Translations under genes and position numbers: made by a program
Part shown: piece after piece, positions 42,460-50,187 of the stretch
How the letters are laid out: every line of letters starts with the position of its first letter
Position numbering within the stretch: position 1 is the stretch's first letter
The notes under the pieces: model-generated
Told to the model about the DNA's origin: nothing
What the model saw: only the letters and a program-made list of their open reading frames with translations
The model's database searches: none
DNA from: Nanobdellota archaeon
GTDB lineage: Archaea; Nanobdellota; Nanobdellia; Woesearchaeales; JAGLXL01
DNA length: 64,000 bases
Reading direction: 5' to 3'
Assembly (NCBI GenBank): GCA_023132895.1
Contig: JAGLXL010000005.1
Location: 1-64,000 of the forward strand

Positions 42460-43101
42460 CTTGATCTTTTTGACTAAACCTTTTTCTTCCAGTTCAGAAA
42501 TCATCAAGGAAATCTTGCCTTCTGATAAAGGGAATTCTTTGCGAATTTCTTTTTGGGTTGCTCGTTTGTGTTTTTTGATGTAATCAAGGACTTTTTGGAG
42601 TTCTTGGTCTAATTTCTTTTCTTCTTTTGGCAGAATAATTGGTTTTAAATTTTTTAATTTGAAATAAGCCAGGATCATCAATCCAGCCATAACTATCAAA
42701 GAACCAATTAAAGCAACATAAAAAGGCCATAAGTTAATTTGCTCTGGTTCTTGGAATAAGATTTCGCTTTCTTGTAAAATATTTTGAGATTCAAAATAAG
42801 GGAAAAGAATCAAATCAATGTTGTAAGTACCGTCTTTGGAGACATGGAGGGTTTCTTTGGTGGCTGAGATTATTTTTCCATCATCTAATTGATAAGCAAT
42901 TAGCTCATATTCTCCTGCTTCAACTTCAAAGGAATAAGTGCCATCGGTGATGACTTGCTGTTGAATAGGTTCGGTTGAGATAGTGGCTTTGCCTTGAGTT
43001 ACTTTGTTTAGGTAGAAATCATAGACTTCACCTTGGATTGTGGCTGCTTGCGCTATTGAGATTAAGACTAATATTAATAGTAAATGGACCACCCATTTCA
43101 T
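42427..43101 (-). CDS. Membrane-anchored winged-helix regulator
   Basis: 224 residues. Signal peptide (1-19, ending AQA), a carboxypeptidase-regulatory-like beta domain (about 22-110), one membrane helix (about 128-150), then a cytosolic wHTH (KRATQKEIRKEFPLSEGKIS, LMISELEEKGLVKKIKKGRG). It can sense outside signals and act on DNA or be released by proteolysis; this layout is common in archaea. TATA box (AAGTATAAATAC, minus) about 29 bp before the start. Confidence 0.78.
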   Translation of the reverse strand: MKWVVHLLLILVLISIAQAATIQGEVYDFYLNKVTQGKATISTEPIQQQVITDGTYSFEVEAGEYELIAYQLDDGKIISATKETLHVSKDGTYNIDLILFPYFESQNILQESEILFQEPEQINLWPFYVALIGSLIVMAGLMILAYFKLKNLKPIILPKEEKKLDQELQKVLDYIKKHKRATQKEIRKEFPLSEGKISLMISELEEKGLVKKIKKGRGNIVVFK

Positions 43102-43311
43102 GTTAAATGTTTGGGATATGGGTAGTATTTATACTTTTTGCTTAAAACTGAGAAAATAAGGGTTATTTTGAGTTCTATAAAGCTTTAAATCTTTGAAATG
43201 AGTTCTATGAAGTTAATGAAGTTTAAATAAAGTATTGGATTTTGGGATAAATAAGTTTGTTTATAAATAAAATACCCCCTATAGGTAGATAATGATAGAC
43301 AATAGACAAGG

Positions 43312-43397
43312 AAGCTGAACTTCGGTTTGGCTTTTTTGTTTTTTACACTGAAAAAACTTGGTTTTTTTGGTGTCCTAAAAATCCGTTTGGATTTTTA
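43312..43397 (+). promoter_or_regulatory. Three hairpins in the leader of the acidic secreted gene
   Basis: Hairpin 1: AAGCTGAAC-TTCG-GTTTGGCTT (43312-43333), a 9-bp stem with a stable UUCG tetraloop, followed by a T run (43334-43344). Hairpin 2: CACTGAAAAAAC-TTG-GTTTTTTTGGTG (43346-43372). Hairpin 3: TAAAAATCC-GTTT-GGATTTTTA (43376-43397). A TATA-like TTTATAAA near 43260-43267 places them inside a ~130-nt leader. The first with its T run looks like a terminator or attenuator. The rest of 43102-43311 is AT-rich; it holds the divergent TATA of the wHTH gene and nothing else visible. Confidence 0.6.
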
Positions 43398-43421
43398 TGA
43401 TAATTGTGGAGGCGAAAAAAA

Positions 43422-44846
43422 ATGAAAAAAATATTAGTATTGCTGGTTTTGGCTGTTTTCATGATTGGCATGATGCCGATAGTAATGGCTGAAAGAGGAG
43501 TAAAAATAGAAAAACCAAAAGCTTCTGCTGCGGTAGTAGCAGATGAAGGTACAGACGATGTAGATGATACATCAGAAGATACAGAGACAGACGAAGAAGA
43601 CGAAGCAGAAGACGAGCCTGAAACCAAAAGAGAAAAGGTTCGGGATAAAGTCAAAGAAAGAATTAAAAAAGTTAGTGAAGAAAGAGTCAAGCAATTTGAA
43701 AGGTTAAAGAAAGACAAATTCTTTGCTAAATTTGAAGAAGCAAGAGAATTCAAAGCTAGAGATTTAACTAAAGCTCAATCTGACAAAGCTCGAGAAAAAC
43801 TTGAACTAAAAAAGCAAGAATTTGATGCTGTTCAAGAAAGTTATCGCGCTAATAAAGCAAAGTTCTTTGAAGCCAGGGAAAGACTTCAAGCCTGCACTGA
43901 GAATTGTGAAAAAGAAGAAGCTGTTGTTGTAGAAGAAGCTCAAGAAGTCTTAGGAGATTCTTTGGAACTAATGGGACTTCAACTAGATAAGGCAGAAGCT
44001 GTTGTTGATATTTCAGAAGATATAACAGACGCAGAAGCTAAACTACTTCTTGATGAAATCAACGCAGCTCAGGAAAGTGTTGCTGAACTTCAAGACGAAG
44101 TTGAAGCTATCGAGGTTGCAGAAGTGGTTTCAGAAGAAACTTCAGAAGAAGAAACAACTGAAGATGTTGTTGTTGAAGACACAGCTGACGAAGAAACAAC
44201 TGAAGAAGATGAAGAAGTAGTTGAAGAAGTAGTTGAAGAAGAAACAACTGAAGGAACTTCTGCTGAAGATGTTCAAGCACTAGCTGAAGAAATCTCAGAA
44301 GAATGGACTGAAAACGTCAAGCCTGTTGTTGAAGAAACTGCCGGTCGTGTCATGACAAGTAAAATTGGTGGAATCATTGTTAGAAGCAAACACCTGGAAA
44401 TCAATTTGAACAGACTTTTGGAAAGAGGGGCTGCCAAAGGCGCTGACACCAGTGCAGTTGAAGGATTGGTAAGCGAATTCAACGCCAAACTTGAAGAAGC
44501 TAAAGTCTCTTATGAAGAAGCCCAAGCTGGTTATGAGGCTGATAAAAAAGCCGCTAAAACCAATATGAGGGCAGCTCATAAATCTTTGAAGGATACTCAC
44601 GGAATTTTAAAGCAGATCTTTAAAGAATTGAAGAGCCAAGGTTTTGACAAGGCATTAGAAGAAGACGAAGCTGAAGAAGAAGTTGAGGAAGAGGAAGAAA
44701 CTGAAGTAGAGGACGAAGCTGAAGAAGAAACTGAGGAAGAAGATGAAGAAGAAGAAACCTCAGACGAAGAAACTTCAGACGAAGAAACTACTGACGAAGA
44801 AACCTCAGATGACGACACTTCAGACGACACTTCAACTGAAGAATAA
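43422..44846 (+). CDS. Secreted acidic coiled-coil protein
   Basis: 474 residues from ATG 43422, with GGAGGCG seven bases upstream. Signal peptide 1-23 (ending VMA), then long charged helices (around 60-150, with CTENCEKEE containing the only two cysteines) and strongly acidic Glu/Thr/Asp/Ser stretches at about 30-55, 230-290 and 415-474. No enzyme motif. Probably a structural or ion-binding protein of the cell surface or periplasm-like space. The leader carries three hairpins. Confidence 0.7.
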   Translation: MKKILVLLVLAVFMIGMMPIVMAERGVKIEKPKASAAVVADEGTDDVDDTSEDTETDEEDEAEDEPETKREKVRDKVKERIKKVSEERVKQFERLKKDKFFAKFEEAREFKARDLTKAQSDKAREKLELKKQEFDAVQESYRANKAKFFEARERLQACTENCEKEEAVVVEEAQEVLGDSLELMGLQLDKAEAVVDISEDITDAEAKLLLDEINAAQESVAELQDEVEAIEVAEVVSEETSEEETTEDVVVEDTADEETTEEDEEVVEEVVEEETTEGTSAEDVQALAEEISEEWTENVKPVVEETAGRVMTSKIGGIIVRSKHLEINLNRLLERGAAKGADTSAVEGLVSEFNAKLEEAKVSYEEAQAGYEADKKAAKTNMRAAHKSLKDTHGILKQIFKELKSQGFDKALEEDEAEEEVEEEEETEVEDEAEEETEEEDEEEETSDEETSDEETTDEETSDDDTSDDTSTEE

Positions 44847-44905
44847 ACATTTTTTTTTATTTTTTCCATAATGTTTATAAACTTCAGAGAATGAATTGAG
44901 TTAAA

Positions 44906-45121
44906 ATGAAGAAACTATTCGCTGTTTTATTGATCTTGGTTTTAGTTGGGTTAGTAGCCTGTATGCCACCAGCAGAAATGTTGGATCAGGAGGAAACAGG
45001 AACTGAAGCTGCTGCTGATGAAGTAAGCGAGGATTTGGATGCAGTTTTAACTGTTGAAGAAGACTTAGACACTTCAAGCATGGATACTTTGGACCAGGAT
45101 TTAGCAGAAATTACTTGGTAA
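44906..45121 (+). CDS. Small lipoprotein
   Basis: 71 residues. MKKLFAVLLILVLVGLVAC is a signal with a lipobox-like VGLVAC, Cys19 probably lipid-modified. The mature part is short, acidic and unstructured. TATA box TTTATAAA (44874-44881) 28 bp before the start. Follows the acidic secreted gene. Confidence 0.65.
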   Translation: MKKLFAVLLILVLVGLVACMPPAEMLDQEETGTEAAADEVSEDLDAVLTVEEDLDTSSMDTLDQDLAEITW

Positions 45122-45164
45122 CTTATTTTTTTATTTTTTTTCTTAGGATTCTAGAGATAACACA

Positions 45165-45731
45165 ATGGTAATGGCAAAAGTTGCATCATATCGGCCGGAA
45201 GTTATGATTTCTACTAAAGAGGAATTTATACTGAGGCACCCTCATGAGTTCTTTTTGATTAAATCAAGTTTAGATTATCCGGATTTAGAAAGCCGGCTTA
45301 GTGGCGGGGAAACTTTAACAGGCCCGATAATTCCTAGAAAGAAGTTTTTAATGGATGGAGACAGTGATGTTTATTCCTTTCCTTTGAAAAAAGCAGGATC
45401 CTGGATTTTGATTGGCCGTAGTGATGATTGTTATGTCATAGTTGACAGTGACAAGGTTTCTAGAGTCCATGCTAAGATTTATCTTGGACCAGATGGAAAA
45501 GAAGTAAATATTTTTGATGTTTCAAGCAATGGAACCTTTGTCAATAAGGAACTGATTGACAGAAGAACGCCTATTACAGACGGTGATTTTATTGGTTTTT
45601 CACAATCTCACTTGTTTAATTTTTATTCAAATGATAGATTTTATGATGTCCTTAAGGAGTTCTACAGGCCGAAAGGATTAAAAAGAAATAGACCTTCTTT
45701 TGGTTTTAATGGAGAAAGAACTTTTAGCTAA
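45165..45731 (+). CDS. FHA-domain protein
   Basis: 188 residues. The FHA domain (about 70-150) has LIGRSDDC, SRVHAKI and SSNGTFVN, the residues that bind phosphothreonine. The N-terminal part (about 1-65) is not recognised. Likely reads the output of a Ser/Thr kinase such as the one at 26253; that link is inferred. Its 3' end overlaps the small membrane gene by 23 bp. Confidence 0.83.
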   Translation: MVMAKVASYRPEVMISTKEEFILRHPHEFFLIKSSLDYPDLESRLSGGETLTGPIIPRKKFLMDGDSDVYSFPLKKAGSWILIGRSDDCYVIVDSDKVSRVHAKIYLGPDGKEVNIFDVSSNGTFVNKELIDRRTPITDGDFIGFSQSHLFNFYSNDRFYDVLKEFYRPKGLKRNRPSFGFNGERTFS

Positions 45732-45903
45732 GATTGTAGGTGTGGTGTTGTTAGTTTTGATAGTAGCTAATTTTCTGGCTTTTATTTTTGTTAAGAATCC
45801 GCCGTGGCTGTTCTGGACAATTATTGTAGTGGTGGCGTTGTTAGCTTATTTTGTAGTGCCAAGAATAAGAAGTAATGAAAAAACTAAAATAAAAAAGAAT
45901 TAA
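45709..45903 (+). CDS. Small membrane protein, 64 aa
   Basis: ATG 45709 lies inside the end of the FHA gene in another frame. Two hydrophobic helices (about 8-28 and 33-52) separated by KNPPW, with a basic tail. Coupled to the FHA gene; it may help locate it at the membrane. Convergent with the TPR gene at 45900 by a 4-bp overlap. Confidence 0.55.
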   Translation: MEKELLAKIVGVVLLVLIVANFLAFIFVKNPPWLFWTIIVVVALLAYFVVPRIRSNEKTKIKKN

Positions 45904-47099
45904 GCAGCACGAAGCAATTCCCTGACTCTTTTATCCTTACCCGCTCTTTTCCATGCTTTAATTGCTAGTTCTCGATTACCAACTTTTTCATAACATTCAC
46001 CAGCTTTTTCCCAATATTTAGTTATGTCAAGCCTGGACCAGACATTTCCTGCTAGTTTCCATTCACCAGCTTTTTCAAAACATTCAGCTGCTAAAACAAG
46101 ATATTTCCTCATTTCTCTACCAAGGCTTTGTGCTTCCTTAGTTTCAAGAATAGCACCTCCACGTTCATATCTCTTCTCCTTATAATATTCATCCTCTTTA
46201 ACCCTACTTACTTTAAACCACGCATTTCCTGCTAATTTCCATGCTTTGGCTTTTTCAAAACATTTAGCTGATTCAAAGTATTTTTTTTTACCTTCGAAAT
46301 AAGTTTCTCCTGCTAATTTATACAACTTTGCTTTCTCATAAGCCTCACCAGCTTTCTCGTATTCAGTCCAATTCTGCCAACCAGTCCCTACTCTCCTGAG
46401 ATAAGTATCGCCCACTAATTTCCATGCACCAGCGCCTTCATAAACCTTGATGGCCTCATCAAAACATTTGAACTGGATAAGAATACCAGCAATTTGGAAT
46501 AAGGTATTTTTAGCCAGCAAACCTTTGTGCCTCATTATTTCTTTAAGATATGCTATTTTCTCTTCCCTGCTTTTTAATCTCTTTAACTTCTTCATTAGCT
46601 GCCCTTTACTCATTCCAGGACCATATTCTCTTTCTAATTTTAATAAAGCAGGATGTAGTTCATTCTTAAAGATTGCTTCAGTGCTTTTGATGGTTTTTTC
46701 TATTTCGACCATTTCTTTATCAAGAGCCTTCCAGTTCTTAGCATCTAGATGTTTTTTGACTAAACCAGCCCTTCTGCTTAATTCACTGGCTAACTTTTTC
46801 TCATTGATTTCAAGCTTGGTTTCTACATTATCTATAAACTCTTTTTCACCTTCTGGAAGATCTTTTCTTAATTTATGTAATCTAGAAATAAGTCTGTTAT
46901 GGGATCTCCACTCCCTTCTTTCAAATCGCCCTTCCCAACTCTGTAATTTTTCTGCTTTCTTTGCATCTTTTTTTGCAACTGCTACTTTGAGATCCTTAAA
47001 AGTATTATACATTCTTAAAAGAAATTCTTCAGCTCTTTTTTCTGATTTAACAGTGCGTTCAAGAGTTTTTTTTCTTTTACCAAACCATAAAAATGCCAT
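45900..47099 (-). CDS. TPR/SNAP-like helical-repeat protein
   Basis: 399 residues from ATG 47099, preceded by AAGGTGATT. Residues 1-190 form charged helices; about 190-395 contain five helical repeats with the pattern A-ECFEKAG-WKLAGN-W (for example SAKCFEKAKAWKLAGNAW and AAECFEKAGEWKLAGNVW). Such scaffolds bind partner proteins. No membrane segment. Stands between the FHA/membrane pair and the EF-Tu-domain-like gene. Confidence 0.65.
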   Translation of the reverse strand: MAFLWFGKRKKTLERTVKSEKRAEEFLLRMYNTFKDLKVAVAKKDAKKAEKLQSWEGRFERREWRSHNRLISRLHKLRKDLPEGEKEFIDNVETKLEINEKKLASELSRRAGLVKKHLDAKNWKALDKEMVEIEKTIKSTEAIFKNELHPALLKLEREYGPGMSKGQLMKKLKRLKSREEKIAYLKEIMRHKGLLAKNTLFQIAGILIQFKCFDEAIKVYEGAGAWKLVGDTYLRRVGTGWQNWTEYEKAGEAYEKAKLYKLAGETYFEGKKKYFESAKCFEKAKAWKLAGNAWFKVSRVKEDEYYKEKRYERGGAILETKEAQSLGREMRKYLVLAAECFEKAGEWKLAGNVWSRLDITKYWEKAGECYEKVGNRELAIKAWKRAGKDKRVRELLRAA

Positions 47100-47176
47100 A
47101 TTAATCACCTTTTTTATATAATGAATTAATTAAATCATCAATATATATAAACTTTATTGATAAATTGATAATAAAT

Positions 47177-47434
47177 TTATTCTTCACTGACCTTGAAGAT
47201 TTCGTCATTGCCCCGGCATTTTTCAGGGACTTTGATGCCGATCTCATCGCCTGATTTGGCTGTTTCAACATCTTCCCGATTGATTTGCATGCTGTCAACC
47301 TGAGTTGTGAAGTCTGTGGTGGCTCCTTTGATGTGGATTTTGTCTCCAACTTTTAAGTCGCCTTCTAGGACGATGGCAGCAACACTAACTTTGTCAAAAA
47401 AATGAGAAACTTTTCCGATTTTTTCTTCTGGCAT
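47177..47434 (-). CDS. EF-Tu domain 2-like beta-barrel protein
   Basis: 85 residues forming one translation-factor domain II barrel: GKVSHFFDKVSVAAIVLEG, LKVGDKIHIKG, VDSMQINREDVETAKSGDEI. Stand-alone versions occur in archaea and bacteria, and the domain also ends U32 peptidases; the role is unknown. Two palindromes lie directly upstream (47441-47483). Confidence 0.75.
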   Translation of the reverse strand: MPEEKIGKVSHFFDKVSVAAIVLEGDLKVGDKIHIKGATTDFTTQVDSMQINREDVETAKSGDEIGIKVPEKCRGNDEIFKVSEE

Positions 47435-47440
47435 GTTTAA

Positions 47441-47483
47441 AAACCCCCCGGAGTTTTTGACATCCCAGAAATCTTTGATTTCT
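47441..47483. repeat. Two palindromes upstream of the EF-Tu domain-like gene
   Basis: An imperfect one (AAAAACCCC/GGAGTTTTT, about 47439-47459) and AGAAATC-TTT-GATTTCT (47467-47483), the same sequence type as in 6040-6091 and 34052-34068. Confidence 0.65.
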
Positions 47484-47541
47484 CAGGATGTTAATTCACC
47501 CCGTTAAAAGTTAAAAGAAGTTAAAGTATAAATAATTTACT

Positions 47542-48198
47542 TTATCTATTAAGAATTGTTTGAGCATACTCTTGTTTTTTTTGACTGCCGTTGTATCTTT
47601 GTAAAGCTGTTGGCCAGGGTCTGAAACCGATTGATTGGCCTTGTTTGTTGAATCTTTGGGCCTTGTGGATTAACCATCTGATGCCATATTTGATGCTTAG
47701 TTCTGGAGTCATTTTTGAACCGGTGTAATCCCATCTGTTATTTTTTCTTGGGGTTTCTCTAATTCCCTGTAAATCTGGATAACCTGGAATGCCTGATTCA
47801 CTGCCGTCTCTGAGGATTTTTAAGGCAAAATCTCCTTGATTAGCAATCTGCATAGGGTCGTGACTGAAGGCGTCCTGATGGCTGCCTGATTCCTGGCAGA
47901 TCATTGATTTGATTAAATTAACATCTAAAGTTTGATAACCCTGAAATCTTGAGAATTTTTGATTCCATTCGTTGGTGTATTTATTGATTAAAGAATCATA
48001 TTGGTCAACATGTTCGAAACCTTGGAAGCTCTTGAGTTTTTGTTCTAAAGGTGACTCTTGTTTTTGTTTTTGAACAATCTTGGGCTGAGTTTTTTGGGGT
48101 TGAGTAATAAGATTATAAACAGCTGGAATCACATGGTAACCATAAATGCCCAACATGCTTAAAGTAGCTATAGTAAGGACTAGATTGTGTTTTTTCAT
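47542..48198 (-). CDS. Lysozyme/lytic transglycosylase-like (SLT) protein
   Basis: 218 residues. N-terminal anchor (about 7-27), a Gln/Lys linker, then an SLT/goose-lysozyme-type domain: LIKSMICQESG with the catalytic Glu103, DPMQIAN, LSIKYGIRWLIHKAQ, and RYNGSQKKQEYA near the end. These enzymes cleave the peptidoglycan of bacteria, which archaea lack. TATA region 48214-48231 is identical over 18 bases to that of the kinase operon. Confidence 0.75.
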   Translation of the reverse strand: MKKHNLVLTIATLSMLGIYGYHVIPAVYNLITQPQKTQPKIVQKQKQESPLEQKLKSFQGFEHVDQYDSLINKYTNEWNQKFSRFQGYQTLDVNLIKSMICQESGSHQDAFSHDPMQIANQGDFALKILRDGSESGIPGYPDLQGIRETPRKNNRWDYTGSKMTPELSIKYGIRWLIHKAQRFNKQGQSIGFRPWPTALQRYNGSQKKQEYAQTILNR

Positions 48199-48213
48199 TT
48201 TTAATTATAACCT

Positions 48214-48231
48214 GATTTACTCATTTATAAA
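48214..48231 (-). promoter_or_regulatory. TATA box of the lysozyme-like gene
   Basis: TTTATAAATGAGTAAATC on the minus strand, TATA centred 29 bp before ATG 48198. Same 18 bases at 28260-28277. Confidence 0.6.
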
Positions 48232-48311
48232 CTTTTCTATAATTTTATTACTCTTGAGTGATAAATGGGATAAACATAAAATTTAAATAAAAAATTAGAT
48301 TGTTTAAGGTT

Positions 48312-48665
48312 ATGGCTAAAAAAAAGAGGAAGAAGAGTTCTAAAAAGGTTAGGAGAAAGAGCAAAAAACAAAAGAAAGAGCCTAAGATCCTGGCTTATGC
48401 AAGCATTGTTTTGGGTGTAGTTGGTTCTATAGTGGTTGTAGCTGACGCTTTGGCCTTGATAATGACTCAGTATATCAATGGTCCTTTGTTGATATTTACT
48501 TATTTAGCAAGCATGGTAGTTTTTACAATTGGTTTATTAGGAGTTGCCCTGGCAACTGCTGATTTAATGGTTTTTCCTAAAAGTGAATTGGCCAGAAAAG
48601 CTATGTATTTTAATCTGGTGGTGATGTCAATAACTTTTGTGCTGATTTTATTTGGGATTTTCTAG
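48312..48665 (+). CDS. Small membrane protein with basic N terminus
   Basis: 117 residues from ATG 48312. A Lys/Arg/Ser-rich start (MAKKKRKKSSKKVRRKSKKQ) is followed by three membrane helices (about 28-48, 57-80, 93-115). The positive tail may bind nucleic acid or lipid heads. Not recognised. A palindrome (48672-48690) follows the stop. Confidence 0.6.
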   Translation: MAKKKRKKSSKKVRRKSKKQKKEPKILAYASIVLGVVGSIVVVADALALIMTQYINGPLLIFTYLASMVVFTIGLLGVALATADLMVFPKSELARKAMYFNLVVMSITFVLILFGIF

Positions 48666-48671
48666 AGAACG

Positions 48672-48690
48672 AGAAAATTTAGAATTTTCT
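48672..48690. repeat. Short palindrome after the membrane gene
   Basis: AGAAAATT-TAG-AATTTTCT, 8-bp arms, between convergent genes. Confidence 0.6.
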
Positions 48691-48695
48691 GGTGT

Positions 48696-49157
48696 TTAAA
48701 AATTTTTCAAACTTTTCAAACAATTTAATGTTTTGAAGGCTATTAACGCAATATTTTGGACGTCTTTAGGAATATGATCTTGGTTGAGTTCTTCTTTAGA
48801 GAGCCATTTGAAATCTTTGATTTCATCTTTGTTGATTTTGATATTTTTGGGATTGTTTGTTTTGCAAAGATAGAAAAGGCAATAGTGGTCGTGGTCGCCA
48901 GCTTCATGGATGTTGACATAAAAAGGAACAGCCATGTGTTTTCTGATGTTTCCTCCATGATCAACTGGCTTTTGATTGAGAACTTCAATATCTAAATTGA
49001 CTTCTTCTTTATATTCCCTGATTAAGGCTTGGTCTGGTGTTTCGTTTTGGTCGAGATGTCCACCAGGGGCAAGCCATAAATCTAATTTTTTGTGATGGAT
49101 TAAAAGTAGTTTATGGTCATGGATTAAAAAGCCATTGACAGTAAGGTCTGTTTTCAT
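48696..49157 (-). CDS. NUDIX hydrolase
   Basis: 153 residues. The NUDIX box is GHLDQNETPDQALIREYKEE, continuing VNLD, which fits Gx5Ex7REUxEE with a Tyr at U and Asn for the last Gly. It hydrolyses nucleoside-diphosphate-linked compounds; which one is unknown. Alone, facing away from the gene at 49236. Confidence 0.85.
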   Translation of the reverse strand: MKTDLTVNGFLIHDHKLLLIHHKKLDLWLAPGGHLDQNETPDQALIREYKEEVNLDIEVLNQKPVDHGGNIRKHMAVPFYVNIHEAGDHDHYCLFYLCKTNNPKNIKINKDEIKDFKWLSKEELNQDHIPKDVQNIALIAFKTLNCLKSLKNF

Positions 49158-49204
49158 ATCAATTCTGGATTGAGGGGTTGTTTATATAATTTGTTTTGAA
49201 AACA

Positions 49205-49212
49205 TTTAAATA
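49205..49212 (+). promoter_or_regulatory. TATA box for the 49236 operon
   Basis: TTTAAATA centred 27 bp before ATG 49236. Confidence 0.5.
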
Positions 49213-49235
49213 TCTCTTAAATTTAATAATCATTG

Positions 49236-49700
49236 ATGAAACAAACTATCTCTAAAGATTTGCCTTTATCTGAGATAACCTTACGAAGATATGAAAAGCC
49301 AAAGTTTTCTGAAAGGGAATTGGTACGTAAGTTATGTTTAAGTATTGGGTTATTGCAGCCTGGTGATTCCCGGGATGTGGTGGTTGATGTTCTGCATGTT
49401 CTTTTGAAAGCTAAAAAAGAGAAAAAAGAATTACATTCTGAGGAAATTAAAAACCAAGTGATTGAAGAAAGGAAGAATTTGAAGCTGCCTATTTTAGGCG
49501 TGGCTGGTTCTAATATTCGACGGCAGTTGAAACGGCTGAAAGATTTGTTTTTAATTGAGTCTGTTTCTAATGCTTATCGGGTAACTGAGTTTAGCGAGAC
49601 TTCTGAAATCTTTAAAGAGAAAATAAAAGATTTTTACTTGAATTCGATTGTAAATCGGGTGGGTGAATATTTTTCTAAGGTAGACGAAGAGTTTAAATGA
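49236..49700 (+). CDS. Hypothetical protein, wHTH-like end
   Basis: 154 residues from ATG 49236 (a TTG one codon earlier is possible). Basic, helical; the C-terminal half (SNIRRQLKRLKDLFLIESVS, then AYRVTEF) looks like a winged helix. No family recognised. Overlaps the next gene by 4 bp. Confidence 0.6.
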   Translation: MKQTISKDLPLSEITLRRYEKPKFSERELVRKLCLSIGLLQPGDSRDVVVDVLHVLLKAKKEKKELHSEEIKNQVIEERKNLKLPILGVAGSNIRRQLKRLKDLFLIESVSNAYRVTEFSETSEIFKEKIKDFYLNSIVNRVGEYFSKVDEEFK

Positions 49701-50155
49701 ATTTGAGGGAAAAATTAAGAATTCTTGAAAAGGAAGGTGAGCTTCATGATTTTGCTTATAATACTTTGTTTGGAACCGATACCTACAAAGATATTTCTGA
49801 TAAAGTAGATGAAAAGTTTAGAATATGTTTAAGGGAATGGAGAGAAAGGAAATCTTTGAGTGGTAAAATGGGGGCTAATATTTTAATTTATATGATGGCA
49901 ATAAGGGATACGAGAGAGTATAAAAAACAAAGGATTGATTTAGATAAATTAGCAGAAGAAATAGATTGTGAGTACACTCCTGGAGAGCTGCTTCAATATT
50001 TAGAACCAGATCTTATTCCGAATAGATTGAGAAATGATAGAATGAAAACCCGGGTAAGGAGGGGGATATTGGATGTGGAGTATAGAAAAGACGAACGTCT
50101 GACTCCTTTCGCCCATTATTTAAAAAATTTCATTGCCCTTATATCAAAGGAATAA
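49697..50155 (+). CDS. Hypothetical protein, 152 aa
   Basis: Not recognised. Charged and helical, without cysteines grouped for metal. ATGA overlap with the previous gene shows coupling, so the two may form a pair, possibly DNA-binding plus partner. The HemK-kinase fusion follows after 32 bp. Confidence 0.55.
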   Translation: MNLREKLRILEKEGELHDFAYNTLFGTDTYKDISDKVDEKFRICLREWRERKSLSGKMGANILIYMMAIRDTREYKKQRIDLDKLAEEIDCEYTPGELLQYLEPDLIPNRLRNDRMKTRVRRGILDVEYRKDERLTPFAHYLKNFIALISKE

Positions 50156-50187
50156 TCTTTTAAACTGTAAAATATTACTTCTTATTG

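Noticed and set aside
43343-43753. Minus-strand Ser-rich frame opposite the acidic secreted gene, and the similar one at 44597-44869
   Set aside because: Ser/Val runs are the antisense of Glu/Asp/Thr codons; no start signal or family resemblance.
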